Shown: positions 45,234 through 53,116 of the stretch, piece by piece | How the letters are laid out: each line of letters opens with the position of its first letter | Position numbering within the stretch: position 1 is the first letter of the stretch | DNA from: JAJTCH01 sp040386195 | Lineage (GTDB): Bacteria; Pseudomonadota; Alphaproteobacteria; Rickettsiales; UBA1997 | Length of the DNA: 64,000 bases | Direction: 5' to 3' | Assembly: GCA_040386195.1 (NCBI GenBank) | Contig: JAZKFV010000006.1 | Span: 1 to 64,000 of the forward strand | Position numbers and translations under genes: made by a program | Notes under the pieces: generated by a model | What the model saw: the letters and a program-made list of their open reading frames with translations, nothing else | Told to the model about the DNA's origin: nothing | Database searches by the model: none

Positions 45234-45986
45234 TTAATGTTGATGATCGTGATGATGGGAATAAATGGCGATGTTATCAATTTTATCCGGCTTACTGCCT
45301 TGGGCAAATAAAGACAAATATTCGGGATGATTGTTGATTGATTCAGGGCTGCCTTCGCAGCAAATATGGTGATTGACGCAGATTACCTGATTGGTTTTTT
45401 GCATCACAATATGCAGATCGTGGGAAATAATTAAAATAGCGCAGTTTTTTTGGGATCTAATTTCTTCAATAATTTGATAAAACTGCGCCTGAGCCGCAAT
45501 GTCCATAAATTGAGTTGGCTCGTCTAAAACCAAAATATCCGGATTATCAATTATAGTTTTAACCAACAAAGTTTTTTGCAATTGCCCGCCGGAAATTTGG
45601 TGGATGGATTTTTCTAAAATATTTTCAATATGAAGCTTTTTAACCATTTCAGCAAATCGTGCTTCCGCATTTGCTGAAGCTAAGGCGCGGCTGGGTAGAT
45701 TCAAAAAATCAATTACTCGCAAAGGAATAGTTTTTTCAATTTCCAATCTTTGTGGCATATAACCAATTTTAGCATTTTTGCTGACAAAAACTTCGCCGTC
45801 ACTAGCTTTTAAAATGCCAATTAAAATGCGCGCGATTGAAGTTTTGCCGCCGCCGTTCGGGCCAATTAAAGTAGTGATTTCGCCTTTTTTAAGTTCAAGA
45901 TTGATATTCTTTAATATTTGCTGGTTATTTAAGCGCAGAGAAATATTTTTTAAGTAAGCTAATTTTGAGCTGTGTTTGTGGGTCAT
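45234..45986 (-). CDS. znuC: Zinc ABC transporter ATP-binding protein
   Basis: This 250-residue ABC ATPase has Walker A GPNGGGKT (42-49), Q-loop YMPQR, signature ISGGQLQK, Walker B ILVLDEPTQFMD and switch His in IISHDLH. Length and the IGYMPQRLEIEKTIPL segment match ZnuC, which powers high-affinity zinc import in the inner membrane. The C-terminus ends in a His-rich run (SHHHDHQH), probably metal-binding. It is divergent from znuA with only 23 bp between starts. The permease gene znuB is not in the window. Confidence 0.88.
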   Translation of the reverse strand: MTHKHSSKLAYLKNISLRLNNQQILKNINLELKKGEITTLIGPNGGGKTSIARILIGILKASDGEVFVSKNAKIGYMPQRLEIEKTIPLRVIDFLNLPSRALASANAEARFAEMVKKLHIENILEKSIHQISGGQLQKTLLVKTIIDNPDILVLDEPTQFMDIAAQAQFYQIIEEIRSQKNCAILIISHDLHIVMQKTNQVICVNHHICCEGSPESINNHPEYLSLFAQGSKPDKIDNIAIYSHHHDHQH

Positions 45987-46009
45987 AATAATTTTCTTAA
46001 TATAAAACG

Positions 46010-46930
46010 ATGTACTACTTAATTAAAAATTTGGTCATTTGTAGTTTTTTTCTCAGTTCCTCAGCCTTTGCGCAAAGCGCTTCTCAGCCAAAAATTCCAA
46101 CACTTAGTCAACCACCAAAAATTGTCAGCTCAATTAATCCAATTTACCAAATTGCCAAATTTATAAGCGGCGATGACAAAAGCAATTCTTTATTAATTAA
46201 CCCGCGCGCTTCCGAATATAGCTATATGATGAGATCAAGTGATATTAGCAATTTGAATAAGGCAGATGTAATTTTTTATGTTAGTGATAATTTGGAATAT
46301 AATTTGCCCAAGGCTCTAGCCGCGCTTAAAACTCAGCCTAAAATTGTTCAATTGGTCAAATCTAAAAATCTTAAATTGCTAACTTTTCAAGCGCGAGTTG
46401 ACGAAGATAATGTTGATCCGCATATTTGGTTAAGCCCGGAAAATGCGATTGGTATTGCTATGGAAATTAGTGATACTTTGTCAGCTCTTTATCCTTCTGG
46501 CTCTGGCACTTATAAAAAAAATCTAGAGCAATTTAAAGTTGATGTTAAAAATATGGATGAAAAAAATAAACTTGAACTGCTCAAAGTGCGACCAAGAAGT
46601 TTTGTTGTTGATTTAAACAGCACTGCTTATTTTGAAAATTACTATAACACACCAGCCGCCGGCGTTATTCGCTATAATTATGATCAAGAAACAACTCTGA
46701 AAGAAATTGACAAGGTGAATAATTTAATCAAAAGAGAAAAAGTGGTTTGTCTTTTTGGTAGCTACCAAGATCGCAGCGGTTTGGCGGTGCAAATTGCTAA
46801 TAATAATAAAGTAAAATTTGCCCTCATTGATGTGATTGGTAGCGAAATTAATTATAATCAAAATGGTTATACCAAGATGATGACTGGCTTAGTTGATGAT
46901 TTGGTCAAATGCGTCAATAACGGGCAATAA
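46010..46930 (+). CDS. znuA: ZnuA-like metal-binding substrate protein
   Basis: This 306-residue periplasmic protein has a signal peptide (hydrophobic to SSAFAQ, cleavage near 22). It shows the cluster A-I binding-protein pattern: IVSSINPIYQIAKFI, LNKADVIFYVSDNLE, DPHIWLSPENA (His138) and the long linking helix. The usual first ligand motif (PHDY) is replaced by ASEY (Ser68), and the usual HDAYGYF is replaced by LNSTAYF near 205, so two canonical His ligands appear missing. There is no His-rich loop. It sits divergent to znuC, which supports a metal-transport role, but affinity or metal choice may differ. Confidence 0.8.
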   Translation: MYYLIKNLVICSFFLSSSAFAQSASQPKIPTLSQPPKIVSSINPIYQIAKFISGDDKSNSLLINPRASEYSYMMRSSDISNLNKADVIFYVSDNLEYNLPKALAALKTQPKIVQLVKSKNLKLLTFQARVDEDNVDPHIWLSPENAIGIAMEISDTLSALYPSGSGTYKKNLEQFKVDVKNMDEKNKLELLKVRPRSFVVDLNSTAYFENYYNTPAAGVIRYNYDQETTLKEIDKVNNLIKREKVVCLFGSYQDRSGLAVQIANNNKVKFALIDVIGSEINYNQNGYTKMMTGLVDDLVKCVNNGQ

Positions 46931-46958
46931 AATAATTTATTAACTCAACATTATTCAA

Positions 46959-47666
46959 ATGATTATCTATCCCGCAATTGATTTAAAAGATGGTAAATGT
47001 GTTCGCTTGTATAAAGGCGATATGAATCAAGCCACAATTTTCAACGATTCTCCCGCCGCTCAGGCAAAACAATTTCAAGATCAAGGTTTTAAATTTTTAC
47101 ATATTGTTGATTTGGATGGCGCCATTGCCGGCAATTCTGCCAATGAAAAATCGGTTAAAGAAATACTAAAAAACATCACAATTCCGGCGCAGCTTGGTGG
47201 TGGAATTAGAAATTTAGAAACAATTGAGAAATGGTTAGATTTGGGAATAAGCCGCGTCATTCTTGGCACGGTGGCTTTACAAAATCCTGAACTTGTCAAA
47301 ATTGCCGCCAAGAAATTTCCCAACCAAATTGTAGTGGGCATTGACGCAAAAAACGGTATGGTGGCAACTCATGGCTGGGTGGAAAGCTCTTCAACTTCTG
47401 TAATTGATTTGGCAAAAAAATTCGAAGATGCTGGCGTGGCGGCAATAATTTACACCGACATCAACCGCGACGGAACCGGTGAGGGCGTTGATTTTGAAGG
47501 CACAAAAAAATTAGCTGAAAGTATTACAATTCCAGTAATTGCATCGGGCGGCGTTGGTTCAAATGCTGATGTAGAAAAAATTGCCCAACTAAAAATCAAC
47601 GGCGTTATTATTGGTCGGGCTTTATATGACAAAAAAATTGATATAAAACTAATTTTAAACAGCTAA
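46959..47666 (+). CDS. hisA: Phosphoribosylformimino-AICAR phosphate isomerase
   Basis: This (beta/alpha)8 barrel enzyme catalyses the fourth step of histidine synthesis. The 235-residue protein shows YPAIDLKDGKCVRLYKGD (catalytic Asp8 in AIDL), LGGGIRNLETIEKWL, VGIDAKNG, YTDINRDGTGEG (catalytic Asp) and IASGGVGS with GVIIGRALYD. Length is normal. No other his genes are in the window. It begins 28 bp after znuA and its last 12 bp overlap the convergent gene at 47655. Confidence 0.94.
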   Translation: MIIYPAIDLKDGKCVRLYKGDMNQATIFNDSPAAQAKQFQDQGFKFLHIVDLDGAIAGNSANEKSVKEILKNITIPAQLGGGIRNLETIEKWLDLGISRVILGTVALQNPELVKIAAKKFPNQIVVGIDAKNGMVATHGWVESSSTSVIDLAKKFEDAGVAAIIYTDINRDGTGEGVDFEGTKKLAESITIPVIASGGVGSNADVEKIAQLKINGVIIGRALYDKKIDIKLILNS

Positions 47667-48890
47667 AGATTTTTCTTGAGAGCTATCTTGCAAAGGCGCT
47701 GTTATTCTGGGAGATGGTCTAGTGCTCGTTTGATCATATTCATCAAGGCTTGGAATGGTAATTTTTCCCCGCAATGCAACTCTGTTTTGATATGAAAGCG
47801 CCGCAAAATCTGATTCTTCTCGTCCAAGAAATTTATATTGTTCTGATGCTAATGCTCCCAATTCAGCGTTTATAACAGCAACTCCAGCCCTACATTCATT
47901 TCCAACTGCATCAACTTCAGAATCTTTAATGTCACATTGAAGAAGCGCGAAGAGCACAGCAAGCCTTTGTCTTTCAAGAAAAGGTTGATCTGAAATAACT
48001 AATATTTTTGGATTTTGAATAGATAGTTTTTTTAATTCTAACGCAGCTTCAAGTGAAGTGGTTGCAGTGGTGGCTCTGGTTTTGCCTGCTTGGGCTTCAG
48101 CATTTATTAAAATATATTTTATGCCCATTTGATCAGCAACATCTTGAGCCATATCTGATTCATTTAATCGGCGATTTTCGTCTGAAGCATAGTTCAAATA
48201 GGTTCTGCCAGCGCGCTGAATAAAAGGGTTTTCTGGGTCAATTTTAATATTTTTCTTCTCTGCCAGCGCAAGCATATATTTTTTTCCATCAGCAATTTTT
48301 TCATCTAAAGTATCTCCTCTTCCATCAAGCTCAGCCCACAATTCTCTAACGCCGGTTAAGAGCCTTATTGTTCCAGCAACCTCTTGCGTTAGGCTTTTTA
48401 AAGTTTCTAATCGGGACTCTATTTTCAATCTAGATGCACCTTGAACCCAGGTTTCATCATATTTTTCAAAGCTCGGGAAAACTTCGTCAATAAGACCAAG
48501 AGTTTTTGCCGCAGCCAAAAAAGCTTCTTGATGTTCTTCCATCCATGATTGCCCGACAAGCTCATTTCTTTCTTGGTTGATATTGCGATTAAAAGCGCTT
48601 TGTCTAAAAAAAGTTAATAAATCTTGCAGATCTTCTTTTGCAATATCAATATCCGCCGTTAATAATTTCTCTGGCTCAAAATCACCTTCATAAACTCCAT
48701 ATTTTTTGAATAAATTATCTAATTTTTCAAAAACAATTAACGGATTTTCAAATCTACCAATTAAGTGAACCGCTTCCCAAAGCTCCTTGCGGGATAAATA
48801 TTTTGGTATTTTTAAAGTTTGTAATAAGGCAATTTGCTGTGCTTCTGATTTGAAACCAAAGTCAGAAATAACCTCCTGAAAATTGGTCAT
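47655..48890 (-). CDS. Unknown protein with a Walker-A-like motif
   Basis: This 411-residue soluble protein has no recognised family. The N-terminal 200 residues are helical and acidic. AEAQAGKT (264-271) fits the Walker A pattern. It is followed by TTSLEAALELKKLSIQNPKI and LVISDQPFLERQRLAVLF, which could be the next strand and helix of a P-loop fold; no clear Walker B is seen. The segment QRAGRTYLNYA (225-235) is conserved-looking. It overlaps the hisA end by 12 bp and lies 13 bp downstream of the purH end, in the same direction. It could be another host-directed protein or a housekeeping ATPase fragment; I cannot decide. Confidence 0.55.
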   Translation of the reverse strand: MTNFQEVISDFGFKSEAQQIALLQTLKIPKYLSRKELWEAVHLIGRFENPLIVFEKLDNLFKKYGVYEGDFEPEKLLTADIDIAKEDLQDLLTFFRQSAFNRNINQERNELVGQSWMEEHQEAFLAAAKTLGLIDEVFPSFEKYDETWVQGASRLKIESRLETLKSLTQEVAGTIRLLTGVRELWAELDGRGDTLDEKIADGKKYMLALAEKKNIKIDPENPFIQRAGRTYLNYASDENRRLNESDMAQDVADQMGIKYILINAEAQAGKTRATTATTSLEAALELKKLSIQNPKILVISDQPFLERQRLAVLFALLQCDIKDSEVDAVGNECRAGVAVINAELGALASEQYKFLGREESDFAALSYQNRVALRGKITIPSLDEYDQTSTRPSPRITAPLQDSSQEKSLAV

Positions 48891-48903
48891 TTTTGTTGTT
48901 CAA

Positions 48904-50475
48904 TTAATGTTTAAAATGTCTAGTGCCAATAAATGACAAAGCAATTTTGTGAGTATTGCAAGCCGAAATAACTTCTTCGTCTTTAATTGAACCAGATGGT
49001 GCAATCATTGAGGAAATGCCGTATTTGTTGGCAATTTCAACATTGTCGGGGAAAGGGAAAAAGGCGTCGGAGGCTAAAATTGCGTCAATGGCTTTGTTGA
49101 TTAATTTGCCATCGGCATTGAGAAAATTTGCCGCTTTTTTGCAGGCAATTTCTACTGAATCAACACGATTCATTTGCCCAGCGCCAATTCCCACAGTTTG
49201 AAAATTATTCACCACCACAATTGCGTTTGATTTAATATGTTTGCAAATTTTCATCGCAAAAATTTGTTGCTGAATTTGTTTGTCGCTCACTTCGGTTTTG
49301 CCGGCAATTTTTAGATCTTCTTTAGTGATATTTTTATCATCAACATCTTGCACCAAAAACCCGCCGGAGATTGATTTGAGTTGTTTTTGGCTGGCAGGTT
49401 TAGCAAAATTAATTTTTAGCAAGCGCAAATTTTTCTTCTTCTCAAAAACTTGCACAGCATCGTCAGAAAAATCTGGAGCAATGATAACTTCGTAAAATAT
49501 TTTGCTAATTTCTTCAGCTAAATTGCGATCAACTTTGCGATTCAAAGCCACAATTCCACCAAAAGCACTTTTTGAATCTGCTTCCAAAGCCTTTTTATAA
49601 GCAACGCCAATTTCGCCATCAATTGCCACGCCGCAAGGGTTGGCGTGTTTAACAATTACTGCGGCGGGCTCGGCAAATTCTAAAGCAATATTAAAAGCGG
49701 CATCAGCATCGTTAAAATTATTATAGCTCAATTCTTTGCCTTGCAATTGCACAGCGGAAGTGATTCCTAAATTGGAAAAATCATCAACATAAAGCGCAGC
49801 TTTTTGATGAGCATTTTCGCCGTAGCGCAAAGTTTGTTTTAAAGTTGCTGGCAAAATTAAACTTGGTGCAAAATCAACTTTTTGATTTTTAGTGAAATAA
49901 TTGGCAATAGCTTGGTCGTAGTTGGCTGTAGCTGTAAAAGCCTTTCTAGCGCAAGTTTTTCTAAATTCCAAACTGGTTGCGCCGTCATTATGGATCATTT
50001 CATTTTGTAGATTTTCATAATCCGCCGCATCAGTAATTACAGTTTTATAAAGATGATTTTTTGCCGCCGAGCGAATCATTGACGGGCCGCCAATGTCAAT
50101 ATTTTCGACCACAGTTTCATAATCCGCACCTTTTTTCACCGTTTGCACAAACGGATAAAGATTAACAATCACCAAATCGATGCAAGAAATATGATTTTCT
50201 TTAGCTTGTTTTTGATGCTCTTTATCGTCCAAAACCGCCAGCAAAGCGCCGTGAACTTTAGGATGCAAAGTTTTAACTCGACCATCCATAATTTCTGGAA
50301 AACCAGTAAATTCAGAAATATCTTTGGCGGGAATTTGATTTTCCTTAAGCAATTTAAAAGTGCCGCCAGTTGAGATTATCTCAACATTTTGCGCAGTTAA
50401 AAATTTTGCTAATTCGATGATGCCCGATTTGTCAGAAACTGAAATTAAGGCGCGTTTGATTTTTTGATTTGTCAT
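48904..50475 (-). CDS. purH: Bifunctional AICAR transformylase / IMP cyclohydrolase
   Basis: This enzyme performs the last two steps of de novo purine synthesis. The 523-residue protein has the N-terminal MGS-like IMP cyclohydrolase domain (ALISVSDKSGIIELAKFL, STGGTFKLL, GFPEIMDGRVKTLHPKVHG). The C-terminal transformylase domain shows LRYGENAHQKAALY, VKHANPCGVA (catalytic Lys-His) and ASDAFFPFPDNVE. Length matches the family. A truncated antitoxin-like ORF and thrS lie upstream on the same strand. Confidence 0.96.
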   Translation of the reverse strand: MTNQKIKRALISVSDKSGIIELAKFLTAQNVEIISTGGTFKLLKENQIPAKDISEFTGFPEIMDGRVKTLHPKVHGALLAVLDDKEHQKQAKENHISCIDLVIVNLYPFVQTVKKGADYETVVENIDIGGPSMIRSAAKNHLYKTVITDAADYENLQNEMIHNDGATSLEFRKTCARKAFTATANYDQAIANYFTKNQKVDFAPSLILPATLKQTLRYGENAHQKAALYVDDFSNLGITSAVQLQGKELSYNNFNDADAAFNIALEFAEPAAVIVKHANPCGVAIDGEIGVAYKKALEADSKSAFGGIVALNRKVDRNLAEEISKIFYEVIIAPDFSDDAVQVFEKKKNLRLLKINFAKPASQKQLKSISGGFLVQDVDDKNITKEDLKIAGKTEVSDKQIQQQIFAMKICKHIKSNAIVVVNNFQTVGIGAGQMNRVDSVEIACKKAANFLNADGKLINKAIDAILASDAFFPFPDNVEIANKYGISSMIAPSGSIKDEEVISACNTHKIALSFIGTRHFKH

Positions 50476-50487
50476 TGTGTTTTGGTA

Positions 50488-50610
50488 TTATTGAATTACT
50501 ACGTTAGAACCATTTGTTCTGAGAATAGTAACGATATCGTGATGGATGGTTGTGTAATCAAGATAAGTCTTGAAATTATTCTTGGCTTCAGAGCAAGATA
50601 TTATTTTCAT
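50488..50610 (-). pseudogene. Truncated Phd/YefM-type antitoxin
   Basis: This 40-codon ORF between thrS and purH reads MKIISCSEAKNNFKTYLDYT and continues through DIVTILRTNG to a stop after NVVIQ. The pattern (SEA..NF...LD, then D.V.I.R.NG..VV) is the N-terminal DNA-binding half of Phd/YefM antitoxins, which normally run to 75-90 residues. The C-terminal toxin-binding half is missing and no toxin gene is adjacent, so it is read as a remnant; the DNA-binding part could still be made. The first 35 bp upstream are A/T-rich. Confidence 0.65.
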
Positions 50611-50703
50611 GGTTTTTATTAATGATGATTTAAATGGATTTATGTCGAATTAGAAATGGCATTATAACACTCCATATTGCACAATATTTTTTAACAATTG
50701 CAA

Positions 50704-52620
50704 TTATTTTTTATTTTCGATTTGCTCCAAAGCCAGCAAAATAAACTTCTCAATGCTCATCACTTCTTGCCCATCGGAGCCAAAAGTTCTCACCGCAACT
50801 GAGCCACTTTCTTTTTCACGCGCACCAACTGCTAAAATATATGGAACTTTTTTTAGAGAATGTTCGCGGATTTTGGCGTTGATTTTTTCGTGAGCTAAAT
50901 CGGCTTCAACTCTAAAGCCGTGGGCTTTTAATTTAGCAACCACATCCAAAACATAATTGTCAAAATCGTTAGTGATTGGCGCTACAACCATTTGTACTGG
51001 CGCTAACCAAAGTGGAAATTTGCCGGCGCAATTTTCAATTAAAATGCCGATGAAGCGCTCGAAAGTTCCAAGCACAGCGCGATGCAGCATTACTGGATGT
51101 TTGCGGGTTCCGTCAGCCGCAACATATTGCGCGCCTAATCTTTCTGGCAAAATAAAATCAACTTGCAAAGTGCCGCATTGCCATTCACGGCCAATGGCGT
51201 CAACTAAAGTGAATTCTAATTTTGGGCCGTAAAATGCGCCTTCACCAGGGTTTAAAACGCAATCTAAATTAGCGGCTTTGACAGCGTTTTTTAGCGCCGC
51301 TTCGGCTTTGTCCCAAGTCTCATCAGAGCCAGCGCGCACTTCTGGGCGGGTGGAAAATTTAACATGAACATTTTCAAAACCAAAATCGCGATAAACTTCT
51401 TTAAGCAATTGGCAAAAGGCTACAGTTTCGCCATTGATTTGTTCTTCTTCACAAAAAATATGCGCGTCGTCTTGAGTGAAAGCACGCACGCGCATAATGC
51501 CGTGCAGTGAGCCAGAAGATTCATTGCGATGACAAGAGCCAAACTCCGCCATTCTAAGCGGCAATTGGCGATAAGATTTTAATTCCTGATTAAAAATTTG
51601 GACATGGCACGGGCAGTTCATTGGTTTAATTGCCAACATTTTATCCTCGTTATCGACAACAAACATATGCTCGCGAAACTTTTCCCAATGACCAGATTTT
51701 TCCCACAAAACGCGATCAACTAATTGTGGAGTTTTAACTTCCACATAATGATTTTGCTGTAATTTTTGGCGAATATAATTTTCAATTTCGCGATAAATTA
51801 TATAGCCATTTGGATGCCAAAACACTGAGCCAGTGGCTTCTTCTTGAATGTGGAATAAACCTAATTCACGACCAATTTTGCGGTGATCGCGCTTGCCAGC
51901 TTCTTCCAACATATGCAAATGACGATCCAAAGCTTCTTTAGATTCCCAAGCAGTTCCATAAATTCTTTGCAGCATTTCATTTTTAGAATCGCCACGCCAA
52001 TAAGCGCCAGCCAGTTTCATCAATTTGAAATGCTTAACATAAGCAGTTGAAGGCAAATGTGGGCCGCGGCATAAATCGATGAAATTTCCTTGGCGATAAA
52101 GTGTGATTTTTTGATCCGCAGGAATTGAAGAAATAATTTCGGCTTTATATTTTTCACCTTGTTTGAGAAAAAACTCCACCGCCGCATCACGCTCCCAAAC
52201 CTCTCTTTTAATGGCTTCGTCGCGTTTAGAAATTTCAACCATTTTCTTCTCAATTACTTCTAAATCTTCCAAAGCAAAAGGCTCTTTGCGAGCAAAATCA
52301 TAATAAAACCCATGCTCAATGGCCGGCCCAATTGTAACTTGAGTTTCCGGATATAATTCTTTCACCGCCTCAGCCATCAAATGCGCCGCATCGTGGCGAA
52401 TAATTTCTAAAGCTTCAGGAGATTTAGAAGTGATAATCGAAATTTTCGCATCACCTTCAATTGCTCGCGACAAATCCCACAATTCATCATCAACCTTAAT
52501 CGCCAAAGCAGCTTTAGCAAGGCTCACCGAGATTGATTTAGCAATCTCAAAGCCGGTAATTCCATCTGAAAATTCTTTGATATTATTGTCAGGAAAAGTG
52601 ATTTTGATTGATGCCGACAT
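50704..52620 (-). CDS. thrS: Threonyl-tRNA synthetase
   Basis: This 638-residue class II synthetase has a TGS domain (1-60), an editing/second additional domain with HDAAHLMAEAVKELYP and FIDLCRGPHLPSTAYVKHFKL, and a catalytic core. The core has motif 2 (CHRNESSGSLHGIMRVRAFT), the zinc-site Cys of NCPCHVQIF, and motif 3 (HRAVLGTFERFIGILIE). The C-terminal anticodon-binding domain begins at WLAPVQMVVAPITN. Length is standard. It charges tRNA-Thr in the cytoplasm. The leader of about 115 bp to the tRNA-Ala gene shows no obvious T-box or other riboswitch. Confidence 0.96.
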   Translation of the reverse strand: MSASIKITFPDNNIKEFSDGITGFEIAKSISVSLAKAALAIKVDDELWDLSRAIEGDAKISIITSKSPEALEIIRHDAAHLMAEAVKELYPETQVTIGPAIEHGFYYDFARKEPFALEDLEVIEKKMVEISKRDEAIKREVWERDAAVEFFLKQGEKYKAEIISSIPADQKITLYRQGNFIDLCRGPHLPSTAYVKHFKLMKLAGAYWRGDSKNEMLQRIYGTAWESKEALDRHLHMLEEAGKRDHRKIGRELGLFHIQEEATGSVFWHPNGYIIYREIENYIRQKLQQNHYVEVKTPQLVDRVLWEKSGHWEKFREHMFVVDNEDKMLAIKPMNCPCHVQIFNQELKSYRQLPLRMAEFGSCHRNESSGSLHGIMRVRAFTQDDAHIFCEEEQINGETVAFCQLLKEVYRDFGFENVHVKFSTRPEVRAGSDETWDKAEAALKNAVKAANLDCVLNPGEGAFYGPKLEFTLVDAIGREWQCGTLQVDFILPERLGAQYVAADGTRKHPVMLHRAVLGTFERFIGILIENCAGKFPLWLAPVQMVVAPITNDFDNYVLDVVAKLKAHGFRVEADLAHEKINAKIREHSLKKVPYILAVGAREKESGSVAVRTFGSDGQEVMSIEKFILLALEQIENKK

Positions 52621-52696
52621 TTTGATTTGGGATTGATTTTACAAATTAAAGAAGCTAGATTGACGCGCTCATTTTACGGTTGGTTTTACAAAAAAC

Positions 52697-52736
52697 AACC
52701 AACTTACTACTTATCACTTACTACTTACAACTTCCA
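52697..52736. repeat. TAAGTNN heptamer repeat
   Basis: Read on the minus strand, AAGTTGT AAGTAGT AAGTGAT and AAGTAGT AAGTTGG are five consecutive heptamers of the same type as the hairpin at 36411-36476. It lies between thrS and the tRNA gene. Confidence 0.6.
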
Positions 52737-52739
52737 TAT

Positions 52740-52815
52740 GGGGCTATAGCGCAGTTGGTAGCGCGCTTGCATGGCATGCAAGAGGTCCCCGGTTCGAATC
52801 CGGGTAGCTCCACCA
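52740..52815 (+). tRNA. tRNA-Ala(GGC)
   Basis: A 76-nt cloverleaf with encoded CCA. Acceptor GGGGCTA pairs with TAGCTCC, including the G3:U70 wobble that identifies tRNA-Ala. The anticodon stem CTTGC/GCAAG encloses loop ATGGCAT with anticodon GGC, and the T arm is CCCCGGTTCGAATCCGGG. It borders the island at 53117-59763, a usual integration position, though no duplicated 3' end was found. Confidence 0.97.
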
Positions 52816-53116
52816 GCCTTCTCTATGTGGTGGGAAGGACAACTGGGTCCGCAAATGTCCGCATTTAGGTAATGCTGTTAAAGTGTTCAAAAAACTTACG
52901 ACGCAATAGCAGAAAGTTTTCCAATTTATCCACCGGATATTATTTTGATGGCAGCAGCGAAAATGACAATATCGTATTGCGCCGCAGCTGATTGGTAAGA
53001 CCAACATCTTTGAAATAAAGAATATTCTGAAATCGGAGCTGACTAAAATTTTAGAAGAACTGTCTGCGCATCCTTATCATGAAAATAGCTCAATTAAATG
53101 ATGAGCCATTATTTAA
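52816..53116. other. Gene-less stretch after tRNA-Ala
   Basis: No convincing gene. An open stretch without a start (about 52961-53101, plus strand) reads RIAPQLIGKTNIFEIKNILK, continuing SELTKILEEL to a stop at 53099-53101. It may be the decayed 3' end of a gene. Composition is more GC-rich than the surrounding intergenic DNA, which fits foreign or decayed coding sequence. Confidence 0.4.

Noticed and set aside
52680..52868. 62-codon frame across the tRNA-Ala gene
   Set aside because: It is the translation of the tRNA gene (GSNPGSSTS-type artefact) on the plus strand.
52816..53116. Integrase gene or att site next to tRNA-Ala
   Set aside because: No integrase motif and no second copy of the tRNA 3' end were seen anywhere in the window; island status rests on gene content only.
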